DNA of 64,000 bases from Adhaeribacter aerolatus (GCF_007991635.1 NZ_BJYS01000036.1:1-64000), one strand, 5' to 3'. Shown: positions 1 through 9,288, numbered from the stretch's first letter. Numbers and translations: made by a program. The notes: generated from the sequence alone by a model not told the origin.

Positions 1-215
1 TGAACGGCCGGGGAGTTTATTTTTTCCTGCCGAAATTATTGACTTTATACCCGATAATGTCTCCTGAGTAGTGTAAAGGGTATGAGAATAAAATTGTATT
101 TTATATAATTGTGCTGCTTTTTATATTTTATATATGGCTTATGGTAAGTTCCTTATGAGAAAAAATATAAATCTGGTATAACATAAAATTTATATTGTAA
201 GTATAAAAAGGCGAA
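1..215. other. Left-edge gene-free stretch
   Basis: AT-rich sequence before the first gene. I see no open frame that looks real, no tRNA-like sequence and no clear terminator. It probably holds the promoter of the two small genes that follow, but I cannot identify a convincing TAnnTTTG element. Confidence 0.4.
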
Positions 216-281
216 GTGCATGCGCTTGAAAGAGAACAGTTGTATTGTAATTACTTTGTTATGGGTTGGGAGATTATTAGA

Positions 282-527
282 ATGAGGACAAAAGAGCAAG
301 TATATAATTATTTAATTCAGCCGTCTCACTTGTTTCTGAAGCAGGTTATAAAGGTGATGGAAACAAAGGCGTATATTGTAGTCCTCGATCTGCGTAAATC
401 TAAAAAATTGTTTATTCCGGACCAGGTACTACAGGAGTTTGAATATTATTTAAAAATAATTAAAGCCCAAGCCTGCAAAACGAATGAGTATGATGAGGTA
501 AATTATTTAATTTTACCTAAAAAATAA
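282..527 (+). CDS. Small hypothetical protein
   Basis: About 81 residues if translation starts at the ATG at 282 (MRTKEQVYNYL...). An in-frame ATG at 216 would give 103 residues. I prefer 282 because a GGGAG-like purine stretch lies about ten bases upstream and the extra N-terminus has no domain-like character. The protein is Lys/Tyr-rich with alternating hydrophobic strands (KAYIVVLDLRKSKK) and a helical C-terminal half, so it is likely a small soluble cytoplasmic protein. No signal peptide or membrane segment is visible. Only 24 bases separate it from the next small gene, so the two are probably co-transcribed. I do not recognise the family. Confidence 0.5.
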   Translation: MRTKEQVYNYLIQPSHLFLKQVIKVMETKAYIVVLDLRKSKKLFIPDQVLQEFEYYLKIIKAQACKTNEYDEVNYLILPKK

Positions 528-551
528 TTCTTAAACCTGTTAGGGTTATTT

Positions 552-866
552 ATGCGTCCAAAGAGTGTAGAAACTATTGCCAAGTATATTCATATTGCCG
601 GAAAGCTGCAAAGAACCATTATTGTAAACCAAAAAAAATTTCCGGAATTGCAGGAGCTACAGGATAAGATAATTCATATTCCGATTGACCGGACGCAGCA
701 AAATCCGTTTTTGCACCATTTAGAACAAATCTGCCAGTTACTTAAAGAAAACAGCCATACTTATATTGTCCGGCACCTGCATTATAATTTTACGAAAGAT
801 GTAGAAGCCCTGGCCGAAGACCGGGAGTTGTTAGACCTAAATTATTACCTCAACTATATAGACTAA
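552..866 (+). CDS. Small hypothetical protein
   Basis: A 104-residue soluble protein starting at ATG 552 (MRPKSVETIAKYIHIAGK). It is rich in His, Gln and Leu, and the predicted pattern is helix-strand-helix with an acidic, Tyr-rich tail (LDLNYYLNYID). There is no signal peptide, membrane segment or recognisable catalytic motif. It lies 24 bases after another small unknown gene on the same strand, so a two-gene transcript is likely. The next gene, hemN, converges on it from the other strand. Function unknown. Normal base composition and clean start and stop codons argue that it is a real gene. Confidence 0.5.
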   Translation: MRPKSVETIAKYIHIAGKLQRTIIVNQKKFPELQELQDKIIHIPIDRTQQNPFLHHLEQICQLLKENSHTYIVRHLHYNFTKDVEALAEDRELLDLNYYLNYID

Positions 867-931
867 CCTGGGCGTAAAGCATTATAGTTTTAATATTATT
901 CACTGGCCCTTTATCTACGGCTTTGCCTATA

Positions 932-2302
932 TTATATTGCTTTGCTAAACACCTGCTGACCGGCAGTAGCCTGGGCCTGATGACGGCGGTCGAAAACCAT
1001 ACAAATATTGCGGATAAAAGCTTTGCCTAAATCTGTAACGGTTAAACCAGTGTCGTGTAGTAGCAGCAAGCCTTCCGTTTCCATGTTTAATAAACTAACC
1101 CAGGCATCGGCTGGTAAAATTTCCAGCAACGCATCCGTAAAAACTAACTCGCCCTTGCAGGCAATTGCCAGAATAGCTTCTTTTACCAGCAAATCTTCAT
1201 CGGTTAAAAAATGACCTTTTAAAATGGGTAGCTCACCGGTTTGCAAATTCAGCTTATAATCTTCTACCTTTTTCTGGTTTTGTAAATAGGCGTACTTGGC
1301 ATCGCTGATAGAAGAACAACCCAAGCCAATTAACAAATCGGTGTGGCAAGTGGTGTAGCCCATAAAGTTGCGGTGCAGGGTTTTGTTTTGCAGGGCAGTA
1401 TACAAGGGGTCTTTGGGTAAAGCAAAATGGTCCATGCCAATATCGGTATAACCCAGCGCTTTAAATTTTTCCAGGCCCAGTTCGTACAAGGCGCGTTTAG
1501 CAGCACTATCGGGTAAATCTTTATCGGTGTAGCTGCGCTGGCCGGGTTTTAGCCAGGGCACGTGCGCGTAAGAGTAAAAAGCAATCCGGTCGGGCCGTAG
1601 TAAATTTACTTTATCAATGGTGCTGCCCACACTTTCTAAGGTCTGGTAAGGCAAACCGTAAATCAAATCAAAATTTACCGATTCGTAGCCAATGCGGCGG
1701 GCTTCTAAAGTTGCTCTTTCTACGTTGGCAAAGGGCTGAATGCGGTTAATGGTGCGCTGCACTTTTTCGTCGAAATCCTGAATGCCGTAGCTTACCCGCC
1801 GGAAACCTAAATCGTACAAAGCCTGCAGGTGTTCGGTGGTGGTATTATTCGGGTGTCCTTCAAAGCTAAATTCCCGTTCCGGATGAATTTCGGCCTGGGC
1901 AAATATTCCTTCGAGTAATAACCTCAGGTTTTCAGGACTAAAGAACGTAGGCGTGCCGCCCCCCAGGTGCAATTCCCGGATAATTGGTTTCTCCGGAAAA
2001 TGCTGCAGATATTGCTCCCACTCCAGTAGCAACGTATTAATATAACCGGCTTCTACACCGTGGTTTTTGGTAATGCGGGTGTTACAGCCGCAGTACGTAC
2101 AAAGCACCTCACAAAAGGGCAAATGAATATACAAGCTGATACCTTTCTGCTGGTTCGATTCGGTAAAGGTGCGTTTTACTACCTCAAACCATTGGCTGGC
2201 GGCCGGTCGGTCGGTGTCCCAGTACGGAACGGTGGGGTAGCTGGTATACCGGGGAGCCGGTACGTTGTATTTCTGGATTAAATATTCGTTGGTTAAGCTC
2301 AT
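932..2302 (-). CDS. hemN: Oxygen-independent coproporphyrinogen III dehydrogenase
   Basis: Radical-SAM enzyme of haem synthesis that oxidatively decarboxylates two propionates of coproporphyrinogen III to give protoporphyrinogen IX without oxygen; cytoplasmic. The protein is 456 residues, the normal HemN length. The radical-SAM cluster motif CxxxCxxC is at C64, C68 and C71, followed by the HemN-typical extra Cys at 73 (CEVLCTYCGC). A glycine-rich SAM-binding GGGTP motif follows near residue 115, and the C-terminal HemN domain is present (about 370-445). The start ATG at 2302 gives the conserved N-terminus with PAPRYTSYPT, which separates true HemN from HemW. It is monocistronic. A TAATTTTG promoter-like box lies about 95 bases upstream. 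Confidence 0.95.
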   Translation of the reverse strand: MSLTNEYLIQKYNVPAPRYTSYPTVPYWDTDRPAASQWFEVVKRTFTESNQQKGISLYIHLPFCEVLCTYCGCNTRITKNHGVEAGYINTLLLEWEQYLQHFPEKPIIRELHLGGGTPTFFSPENLRLLLEGIFAQAEIHPEREFSFEGHPNNTTTEHLQALYDLGFRRVSYGIQDFDEKVQRTINRIQPFANVERATLEARRIGYESVNFDLIYGLPYQTLESVGSTIDKVNLLRPDRIAFYSYAHVPWLKPGQRSYTDKDLPDSAAKRALYELGLEKFKALGYTDIGMDHFALPKDPLYTALQNKTLHRNFMGYTTCHTDLLIGLGCSSISDAKYAYLQNQKKVEDYKLNLQTGELPILKGHFLTDEDLLVKEAILAIACKGELVFTDALLEILPADAWVSLLNMETEGLLLLHDTGLTVTDLGKAFIRNICMVFDRRHQAQATAGQQVFSKAI

Positions 2303-2396
2303 GTTTTTGCCCGAATTATTTACCGCTGTTTCGGTAATTATTATTTCTAAACCCCAATGTTGTTTGTTTATCAGGTAATCAGGAAGTTTAGTGTGG

Positions 2397-2404
2397 CAAA
2401 ATTA
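2397..2404 (-). promoter_or_regulatory. Possible -7 box for hemN
   Basis: On the minus strand this reads TAATTTTG, matching the Bacteroidota -7 consensus TAnnTTTG. I see no good TTTG at the -33 position, so this is a weak call. If real, hemN has a leader of about 85-90 bases. Confidence 0.3.
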
Positions 2405-2510
2405 CAGGAGCAGCTTTGTCTGGAGAATGACGATAATTAACTTATCCGGTGATTTTAATCAGGTTAGCACTTTTTAAAAGCCTGCGGGTAGCTGAATCAT
2501 TCAGGCATAA

Positions 2511-2543
2511 AAACAATAAGGATGACCTGGTGGCCATCCTTTC
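2511..2543 (-). terminator. Hairpin terminator after msrB
   Basis: On the minus strand a 7-bp stem (AAGGATG / CATCCTT) is followed by an ATTGTTTTTAT tract. It lies about 20 bases past the msrB stop, consistent with a rho-independent terminator. Confidence 0.5.
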
Positions 2544-2564
2544 TATGGGTTTGATTTTCTTTAG

Positions 2565-2951
2565 TTACTGCGCATCCGGAATAAAATCCAGGGAAACCGA
2601 GTTAACGCAGTGGCGGGTGTTTTTGGGCGTGAAGCGTTCGCCTTCAAATACGTGACCCAGGTGCCCGCCGCAATGGGCGCAAACTATTTCTACGCGGTGT
2701 CCGTCGGCATCCGGCACGTGTTTAACGGCGCCGGGTATTTCGTCGTCGAAGCTGGGCCAGCCGCAGTGCGAGTCGAATTTATCGGCGGAGCGATACAGCG
2801 GGGTATTGCACTGGCGACATACGTACGTGCCGGGCTCTTTGTGTTTGTTAAATTTTCCAGTAAAAGGAAACTCTGTGCCTTTGCGCAGAATAACCCGTTC
2901 TTCCTCGGGCGTTAGTTTATTATATTTTATTTCTCCGGTATTCATCTTCAT
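2565..2951 (-). CDS. msrB: Peptide-methionine (R)-S-oxide reductase
   Basis: Repairs oxidised proteins by reducing the R epimer of methionine sulfoxide, using thioredoxin as electron donor. The 128-residue protein matches a stand-alone MsrB. The structural zinc ligands are the two CxxC pairs C45/C48 and C91/C94. The catalytic Cys is C115 in RHCVNSVSL, and C63 in SHCGWPSF is the likely resolving Cys. No signal peptide, so it should act in the cytoplasm. Translation could begin at 2951 or at the second Met (2945); the difference is two residues. It is a single gene with a hairpin terminator just downstream. Thioredoxin (14706-15032), a plausible partner, is elsewhere in the window. Confidence 0.96.
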   Translation of the reverse strand: MKMNTGEIKYNKLTPEEERVILRKGTEFPFTGKFNKHKEPGTYVCRQCNTPLYRSADKFDSHCGWPSFDDEIPGAVKHVPDADGHRVEIVCAHCGGHLGHVFEGERFTPKNTRHCVNSVSLDFIPDAQ

Positions 2952-3196
2952 AAATTTAAATAAGCAAACAGACTATTTATATAACCTTTGCGGACAAATA
3001 ATTGTTCAGGTTGACGGTTGCTTGTTTCATGCAAAATAAACGAAATTAAAGAATAAACAGTTATAACACCCGCTGACTGGTTCAGTTGGTAGTAAATGGC
3101 CTGATCTGATTTTGGGAGGCAAAGCAACCGGAACCGGTACTTTCTAAAACCAGGCAATTGTTATAACTTGTACCCCTATTCGAATATTAAGTACTA

Positions 3197-4348
3197 ATGG
3201 CGGCGGCAGAACCGGATATTTTTTTTAAACAAAAACGTACTACATCCGAAATAAAAGACGAAATATTGCCCGCGTACTTTAGAACCTGGGGCACTATTTA
3301 TTTAAAAGCGCTGAGTAGCCAGTCGTCGAAAGCTTTATATTTTATAGATGTAAACGCCGGCGAAGGTAATACCGCTGCAGGGCAACCAACGGCCCCTTTG
3401 GCCATCCTGGAAAATATTCACCAAAACACTTCGTCAGAAATACCACCGGACGTGCCGGTAAAAACTTTTTTTGTTAACCCTACCCAAGCCTTAGCCGATA
3501 AATTAAACGCTAACCTGGAGCAGTTGCCGTATCTGCCGGCGCTGCCGGTAGCACCCGTGGTCCGGACCGAAATTGCTTTTCAGGCGGAATATATGAATGC
3601 CTTACCAACCGATGAACCAACTTTAATTTTTCTGGATCCCAGCCGGCCTGGGTTAACCCGGCAATTGCTGTTAAAAGCCCGGCAAGGCGCCGCTACCGAT
3701 GTGCTGCTAATTTTTAACTTTAATAAATTACGGCAAGCTTTACTGGCTGATGAAACGGGCGACTGGGAAGCCGATTTCTGGGGTCGCCGCTTGGCGGAAG
3801 TTACAGAAATTAATCGGACCGAAGCCAGTGCCAAGAAGCGGGAAAGTTGTTTTATGCAGTCTTTGGCGGCTGTTTTTAAAGATGCCGGTTTTTACACCTT
3901 TGCGTTTAATATGCTGGCGCCGGGTAAAAATCCGGTCAGCCAATATTTGCTGTTCCTTACCCAATCGTTGCCGGCCTATTTGGGCATGAAAGATTTCATG
4001 CAGGTTTACAGCGAGTACCAGGAAGATGGCGTGCCCTTATTTCGGGTTACAAACAATCCGCCCGTACCGCTGCTGCCGGGTTTTTTCAGGTACCTGAGTA
4101 AGTATACCCTGGACAACCTCACCGAAGATCTGGCCCGAAGCCGCAGCCAGTTTCATTACAAAAACCTGCAGGCCATTTACGAAGAGCACAGCGTGGGTAC
4201 TAATTATATTAAAAGTAATTACCGGCAAGCCCTGGAAAAGCTGCGGGCCGATGGCATTTTATACCCGGTAGATGCCCAAAATAAGAAAGTAAAGGCCTTT
4301 ACCGATACTTCGGTAATTTTCTATAACTTACACCGGAGCAAAAAATAG
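3197..4348 (+). CDS. Three-Cys-motif partner (TcmP)-like protein
   Basis: A 383-residue cytoplasmic protein with the layout of the TcmP family: an N-terminal Lys/Thr segment with KDEILPAYFRTW (about residues 20-31), a methyltransferase-like strand-loop YFIDVNAGEGNT (about 48-59), then DPSRPGL (about 147-153) where TcmP proteins usually have DPFG. The C-terminus (about 320-380) looks like a winged helix (NYIKSNYRQALEKLRADGIL). Family knowledge: TcmP normally sits beside a three-Cys-motif (Gp37/Gp68-like radical-SAM) protein. None is present here; the neighbours are msrB and an SDR. The molecular role of TcmP is not well established. Start ATG 3197 is the first in frame. The family call is from motif recognition and is moderately sure. 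Confidence 0.6.
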   Translation: MAAAEPDIFFKQKRTTSEIKDEILPAYFRTWGTIYLKALSSQSSKALYFIDVNAGEGNTAAGQPTAPLAILENIHQNTSSEIPPDVPVKTFFVNPTQALADKLNANLEQLPYLPALPVAPVVRTEIAFQAEYMNALPTDEPTLIFLDPSRPGLTRQLLLKARQGAATDVLLIFNFNKLRQALLADETGDWEADFWGRRLAEVTEINRTEASAKKRESCFMQSLAAVFKDAGFYTFAFNMLAPGKNPVSQYLLFLTQSLPAYLGMKDFMQVYSEYQEDGVPLFRVTNNPPVPLLPGFFRYLSKYTLDNLTEDLARSRSQFHYKNLQAIYEEHSVGTNYIKSNYRQALEKLRADGILYPVDAQNKKVKAFTDTSVIFYNLHRSKK

Positions 4349-4396
4349 AAAAGCATTGTGCTTACTTGAAGCAATATTTATCCACCACATAAATTT

Positions 4397-5167
4397 ATGA
4401 TTTCAGGAGAATTTCAAAACCAGGTTGCCATTGTAACCGGGGCTGGCCAGGGCATCGGTTTCGAAATATGCCGGCAATTAACCCGCCAAGGGGCATCCGT
4501 TATCCTAAACGACGTTGACCCCGAATTAACCGCCAATGCAGCTGGGAAAATTAACCAGGAGCAGGGCGGCCGTTGTTACGGCATGGCCGGCAATGCGGCC
4601 GATTTAAACTTTATTCAGGAAATGGTAGCCGCGGCCGTGCGGGAATTTGGGCAATTAACCATTGCTATTGCCAACGCCGGTATAACGTTGTTCGGCGATT
4701 TTCTGACTTATACGCCGGAAGCCCTGCACAAAGTAACGGAAACCAATATTGGCGGGAGCTTTTTTCTAGCCCAGGCGGCGTCCCGGCAATTTATAGCGCA
4801 GCAAAGTGGCGGCCGCATTTTGTTTATGTCGTCGGTAACGGGCGTGCAGGCGCATAAAAATCTGGCGGCCTACGCCATGACCAAAGCGGCTTTGCAAATG
4901 CTGGCTAAAAATCTGGTAATCGAATTATCGCCGTTCGGTATTACGGTTAATGCCCTGGCGCCAGGTGCTACCCTCACCGAAAGAACGGCACAGGATGAAG
5001 ATTATGAAAAAATCTGGTCGCGGTTAACGCCGCTGGGCCGGCCCGCTACCCCGGCCGATATTGCGCAAGCCGCCCTGTTTCTTGTATCAGACAAAGCCCG
5101 TCATGTTACTGGTCAGTGTTTGGTTATCGATGGTGGCTGGACCTCTATCAGTCCTTCGCCGTATTAA
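4397..5167 (+). CDS. SDR family oxidoreductase
   Basis: Classical short-chain dehydrogenase/reductase, 256 residues, of the FabG-like type. The Rossmann nucleotide-binding motif TGAGQGIG is at residues 14-21, NAG at 93-95, and the catalytic Ser-Tyr-Lys set is S146, Y159 and K163 with the usual spacing. D40 at the end of the second strand (ILNDVDP) suggests a preference for NAD(H) over NADP(H). The substrate cannot be told from sequence; 3-oxoacyl, sugar or polyol substrates are all possible. Soluble and cytoplasmic. It follows the TcmP-like gene by 48 bases on the same strand, so they may share a transcript, though no functional link is evident. Confidence 0.9.
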   Translation: MISGEFQNQVAIVTGAGQGIGFEICRQLTRQGASVILNDVDPELTANAAGKINQEQGGRCYGMAGNAADLNFIQEMVAAAVREFGQLTIAIANAGITLFGDFLTYTPEALHKVTETNIGGSFFLAQAASRQFIAQQSGGRILFMSSVTGVQAHKNLAAYAMTKAALQMLAKNLVIELSPFGITVNALAPGATLTERTAQDEDYEKIWSRLTPLGRPATPADIAQAALFLVSDKARHVTGQCLVIDGGWTSISPSPY

Positions 5168-5334
5168 AATTTGCCGCCGGGTAAATAATGTATTTGATTC
5201 GGCAACCTTGTTTTAAAGACGGACTTAAGTAGCCTTTAAATATTGCCCGCAGTAATTATTTTAAAAACGCAACTGGCCGGTCAGCAGACACGGCCAGGGC
5301 AGAAGTTGAAGCGCAAGGGTAAGATTAAATATTA

Positions 5335-6645
5335 TTACAAAACATCGTCCTTTTTATCATCGGTAACGGTTAGTAAAACCATTTCTATGTTGCGCTGCGA
5401 TTTCTCCAGCACTTTAAACTCGTATTCATTGTAAACCGCGGTGTCGCCAATTTCCGGAATAGTGCCGTAAATAACGTTTATCAAACCCCCTACTGTTTCG
5501 TAATCTTCGCCTTCCGGAAGCGGGTAGGGCAGGTAATCGTTAACATCCAGAATAGAAGCGGCGGTATCTACCTTAAACTGGAAGTCCGATAGCTTTTCTA
5601 CAATGGGCACTTCTTCATCGTACTCGTCCTGAATTTCACCGACGAGTTCTTCCATAATATCTTCCATGGTAACAATGCCCGAAACACCACCAAATTCATC
5701 CGAAACAATAGCCATGTGCAGGTGACTGCGCTGGAAGTGTTGCAGCAGACGGTTTATTTTTTTGGTTTCGGGTACAAAGTAAGCCGGCCGGATTAATTTT
5801 TCGAGATTAATGGGCTCACCCCGCCGGATGACAACGAGCAAATCCTTTACGTACAAAATGCCCACAATATTATCAATGGTATCTTTATAAACCGGAATCC
5901 GGGAATATCCTTCTTTAAACACCATATCCAGAATTTCATCTTCGGTAGAGTCTATATTCAGAGCAGCCAGCTTGGTGCGGGGCACCATTATTTGCTTCAC
6001 CATGCGGTCGTTGAACTCAAACACGTTCTCGATGAGTTCGTGCTGCGAATCCTGCATGGCCCCGCTTTCCTTGCTTTGCTCAAAAATAAGCCGCAACTCT
6101 TCCGAGCTGTGCACTTCGGAGCCGTGCATGGGCGTAATGCCAATGCCGCGTAATATAAGATTTGAAAAACCGTTTAAAAACCAGATGGCGGGTTTAAAGA
6201 GCAGGTAGAAAAACCGCAAGGGCAGCGACAAGGCTAAACTAGTAGACTCGGGCCGCTGAATGGCCAGCGATTTGGGAGCCAGCTCGCCGAAAACAATGTG
6301 CAGAATGGTAATAACGGCAAAAGAAACCGGTAAGGCAATTTTATGGGCTAGCGCTTCGTCGCCGGCAAACCCAAAGGCGTGCATAATATTAATAATTATC
6401 TCGGACACTACGCTTTCGCCAATCCAGCCCAGCCCTAAGCTGGCCAGGGTAATACCCAGTTGGGTGGCCGATAAATAAGCATCCAGATTATTAATCATTA
6501 CCAAGGCTACTTTGGCTAACTGGCTGCCGGCCTGAGCCCGGAGTTCTACCTGTGAAGCCCGCACTTTAACAATGGCAAATTCGGCAGCCACAAAAAAACC
6601 ATTCAGGAATACCAGAAAAATGGTTAATAAGATGTTTAGGATCAT
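5335..6645 (-). CDS. CNNM/CBS/CorC-HlyC membrane protein
   Basis: A 436-residue inner-membrane protein of the hemolysin-C/CorC family (DUF21-CBS-CBS-CorC_HlyC). The N-terminal CNNM domain (about 1-195) has four hydrophobic segments beginning at the very N-terminus. Two CBS repeats follow (about 210-330: KQIMVPRTKL, VGILYVKDLL, MEDIMEELVGEI), then an acidic transporter-associated CorC_HlyC domain (about 345-430). Characterised relatives act in Mg2+ or Co2+ efflux; a GldE-type gliding-linked member is another possibility in this phylum. No other gliding gene is adjacent, so I keep the general name. Start ATG 6645. Confidence 0.9.
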   Translation of the reverse strand: MILNILLTIFLVFLNGFFVAAEFAIVKVRASQVELRAQAGSQLAKVALVMINNLDAYLSATQLGITLASLGLGWIGESVVSEIIINIMHAFGFAGDEALAHKIALPVSFAVITILHIVFGELAPKSLAIQRPESTSLALSLPLRFFYLLFKPAIWFLNGFSNLILRGIGITPMHGSEVHSSEELRLIFEQSKESGAMQDSQHELIENVFEFNDRMVKQIMVPRTKLAALNIDSTEDEILDMVFKEGYSRIPVYKDTIDNIVGILYVKDLLVVIRRGEPINLEKLIRPAYFVPETKKINRLLQHFQRSHLHMAIVSDEFGGVSGIVTMEDIMEELVGEIQDEYDEEVPIVEKLSDFQFKVDTAASILDVNDYLPYPLPEGEDYETVGGLINVIYGTIPEIGDTAVYNEYEFKVLEKSQRNIEMVLLTVTDDKKDDVL

Positions 6646-6924
6646 AGTTGTTGCTTACAAACGCTGGTAAGCTTTGCGTAATATGCCTCAAAGATAAAAG
6701 TAAGGCCCTATTATCAAAGCAAGGCACCTAAGTTTTGCCTTATTTTACCCGTGGTACTATTATATGTAAACAGGAAAAATAAGTTATAGATTTTAGAAAT
6801 CGTTGCCTGAATATACCGGCACTTAAAGCGCTGAATAGGTAGGTTTACCTTTTTTAAAGATTGTGCGACTAATTGTGCTAATTTTGTAAAGATTTAGTAA
6901 ATATTAATCAGGTCAGAATTTCAG

Positions 6925-9168
6925 ATGAAATATATAAAAATAATAGGGTTGCTCCTGGTTATGGCGTTCGGGTGGCAGGCCGGGCAGGCCCAGATCCTGA
7001 AGCCGGCGCGCTGGAGCTATGAGGTCAGCAGCAAAGAAGTAAAGGTGGGCGAAGAAGTAGAGCTGGTGTTTAACGTAAATATTATGCCCGACTGGTATTT
7101 ATATTCCAGCGATTTCGATCCGGATTTAGGGCCCATGGTTACTACTTTCACTTTTCAGAAAGATCCTTCGTACGCCCTGGTAGGCAAAATAAAACCCATT
7201 AACCCCAAAAAGAAGTACGATAAAATATTCGACGGCGAATATACTTATTTTATTAAAAATGCCCAGTTCCGGCAGCGCATCAAGGTCTTAAGCCCGAATT
7301 TAAATATTAAAGGTGCTTACGAATACCAGGTTTGTTCCGATGTAGACGGCAAGTGCATCCCTTTTGACGATACGTTTACATTTAACCAGATAAGCGTGAG
7401 TGGTGTTGCCCAGCCCGAGCCGGCAGCACCTGCTGTGGGCACCACTACGCCGACAGAAGCACCCGTTATAAATAATCAAACGCCCCGCCCCGCCGAAGAA
7501 ACGGGTATTCTGATGGATGATCCTACGTTTCAGGGTTTGATTGCCGAAGTAGATTCGGCCCGGGTTGATTCGACGCGGAAAGCCGGAACTTTAGCCGTTT
7601 CTCCGGCCGACACTAACCTGCCCGCTACTGCCGAAACAGCGCCCCTGCTAGCGGTGGGCAGCGTGCCAAATGCCGGTTCGGACCTGAGTAGCTTTATGGT
7701 GCTGGCTTTTTTTACCGGTTTGCTGGCTTTGCTTACGCCCTGTGTGTTCCCGATGGTGCCCATGACCGTTTCTTTCTTTACCGGCAACAGCAACAACCGG
7801 GCGCAGGCTATTTTTAAAGCTTTTATTTACGGCTTGTCCATTGTGGTTATTTATACCTTAATCGGCACTATCTTCTCGAAACTGGCGGGACCGGAGGCGG
7901 CTAATTTTATTTCCACGCACTGGCTGCCAAATATTTTGTTTTTTCTGGTTTTCCTGCTGTTCGGCATGTCTTTTTTGGGGATGTTCGAGATTACATTGCC
8001 CAGTTCACTCGTGAATAAAGCCGATGCCCAGGCCGATAAAGGTGGCTGGTACGGGGTGTTTTTTATGGCTTTTACCCTGGTGCTGGTATCCTTTTCGTGC
8101 ACCGGACCGTTAGTGGGCAGTATATTGGTATCCTCGGCTGGCGGCGAAACTTTAAAGCCGATTGCGGGCATGTTGGCGTATTCTACGGCTTTTGCTTTGC
8201 CGTTTACTTTGTTTGCGGCTTTCCCATCATGGCTCAAAAGCTTACCCCGTTCGGGTGGGTGGCTCAACAGTATTAAGGTTTGTCTTGGTTTTATTGAGTT
8301 GGCATTGGCACTTAAATTTTTGAGCATGGCCGACCAGGCGTACCACTGGGGTTTGCTGGACCGCGATATTTACATTGCTATCTGGATTGTATTGTTCACC
8401 CTGATGGGTTTTTACCTGTTAGGCAAGCTTAAATTTTCGCACGATTCCGACCTGAAATTTATTAGTGTGCCGCGCATTTTGCTGGCTATTCTGGTTTTCT
8501 CGTTTGTGGTGTATTTAATTCCGGGTTTGTTCGGGGCGCCGCTAAAGGGTTTAGCCGGTTATCTGCCGCCGCAGTCGTCGCACGATTTTGATTTAAACGC
8601 CATAATCCGGCAGAACAACCAGGGCGGAGCCGTGACAAACGCGCCGGCGAACGAGTTGTGCGAGAAACCCAAATACGCCGATTTCCTGCATTTGCCCCAC
8701 GGCTTGCAAGGCTACTTCGATTTAGAACAAGCCAAGCGCTGTGCCACTGCGCAGAACAAACCAATATTTATTGATTTTACCGGCCATGCTTGCGTAAACT
8801 GCCGCGAAATGGAAGCCAATGTGTGGTCGGACCCGGAGGTGCTCAAACGCCTGCAAAACGATTATGTGGTAGTAGCACTGTACGTAGATGATAAAGCCGA
8901 ACTGCCGCAAGACGAGTGGTACGTATCTACCTACGACAAAAAAGAAAAGCGCACCATTGGCAAGAAAAATGCCGATTACCAGATTACCCGTTTTCAGAAT
9001 AATGCCCAGCCTTTTTATATTTTAATGGATCCGGCCACCGAAAAACCCTTGGTGCAACCCATGGCTTACAACCTGAACGTACAGGAGTTTGCCAATTTTT
9101 TAGACGCAGGTAAAAAACAGTATCAGCAGAAAATGGCAACCAACGGCAATATTTCGGCGCTTAAATAA
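6925..9168 (+). CDS. dsbD: Thiol:disulfide interchange protein DsbD
   Basis: Carries reducing electrons from cytoplasmic thioredoxin across the inner membrane to periplasmic proteins. The 747-residue protein has a signal peptide (1 to about 22, ending GQAQ) and an N-terminal DsbD-alpha domain with the redox Cys pair C137/C144. A Pro/Ala/Thr-rich linker (about 160-245) leads to the membrane domain with eight hydrophobic segments, including C273 in TPCVFPM and C392 in SCTGPLVGS. A C-terminal thioredoxin domain carries CVNC at C623/C626. All three redox pairs are intact. A TAATTTTG box lies about 40 bases upstream of the start. Monocistronic; an isoaspartyl peptidase follows after a repeat. Confidence 0.95.
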   Translation: MKYIKIIGLLLVMAFGWQAGQAQILKPARWSYEVSSKEVKVGEEVELVFNVNIMPDWYLYSSDFDPDLGPMVTTFTFQKDPSYALVGKIKPINPKKKYDKIFDGEYTYFIKNAQFRQRIKVLSPNLNIKGAYEYQVCSDVDGKCIPFDDTFTFNQISVSGVAQPEPAAPAVGTTTPTEAPVINNQTPRPAEETGILMDDPTFQGLIAEVDSARVDSTRKAGTLAVSPADTNLPATAETAPLLAVGSVPNAGSDLSSFMVLAFFTGLLALLTPCVFPMVPMTVSFFTGNSNNRAQAIFKAFIYGLSIVVIYTLIGTIFSKLAGPEAANFISTHWLPNILFFLVFLLFGMSFLGMFEITLPSSLVNKADAQADKGGWYGVFFMAFTLVLVSFSCTGPLVGSILVSSAGGETLKPIAGMLAYSTAFALPFTLFAAFPSWLKSLPRSGGWLNSIKVCLGFIELALALKFLSMADQAYHWGLLDRDIYIAIWIVLFTLMGFYLLGKLKFSHDSDLKFISVPRILLAILVFSFVVYLIPGLFGAPLKGLAGYLPPQSSHDFDLNAIIRQNNQGGAVTNAPANELCEKPKYADFLHLPHGLQGYFDLEQAKRCATAQNKPIFIDFTGHACVNCREMEANVWSDPEVLKRLQNDYVVVALYVDDKAELPQDEWYVSTYDKKEKRTIGKKNADYQITRFQNNAQPFYILMDPATEKPLVQPMAYNLNVQEFANFLDAGKKQYQQKMATNGNISALK

Positions 9169-9210
9169 AATATTCCCAGACCAATAAATACATCTTAAAA
9201 TATACAGAAA

Positions 9211-9243
9211 GCTCCCCTCCTGTTTTAGGAGGGGTAGGGGTGG
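9211..9243. repeat. Short GC-rich palindromic repeat
   Basis: Perfect 8-bp inverted repeat (CCCCTCCT at 9214-9221, AGGAGGGG at 9227-9234) with a 5-base loop, followed by TAGGGGTGGTG. Similar CCCCTCC/GGAGGGG hairpins followed by a G-run recur between genes in Bacteroidota. A related unit lies inside the element at 38190-38285. It may also weakly terminate dsbD, but no T-run follows. Confidence 0.6.
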
Positions 9244-9288
9244 TGATATTCTTATCTTCATATGATTTTTTACCCTGGCACTTATCTT

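Noticed and set aside
4379-4390. TTATCCACC near the SDR start as a DnaA box
   Set aside because: A single 8/9 match with no neighbouring sites is expected by chance.
7851-8327. Antisense open frame of 158 codons inside dsbD
   Set aside because: dsbD is an intact, well-conserved gene on the other strand; the antisense frame has no domain and no promoter.
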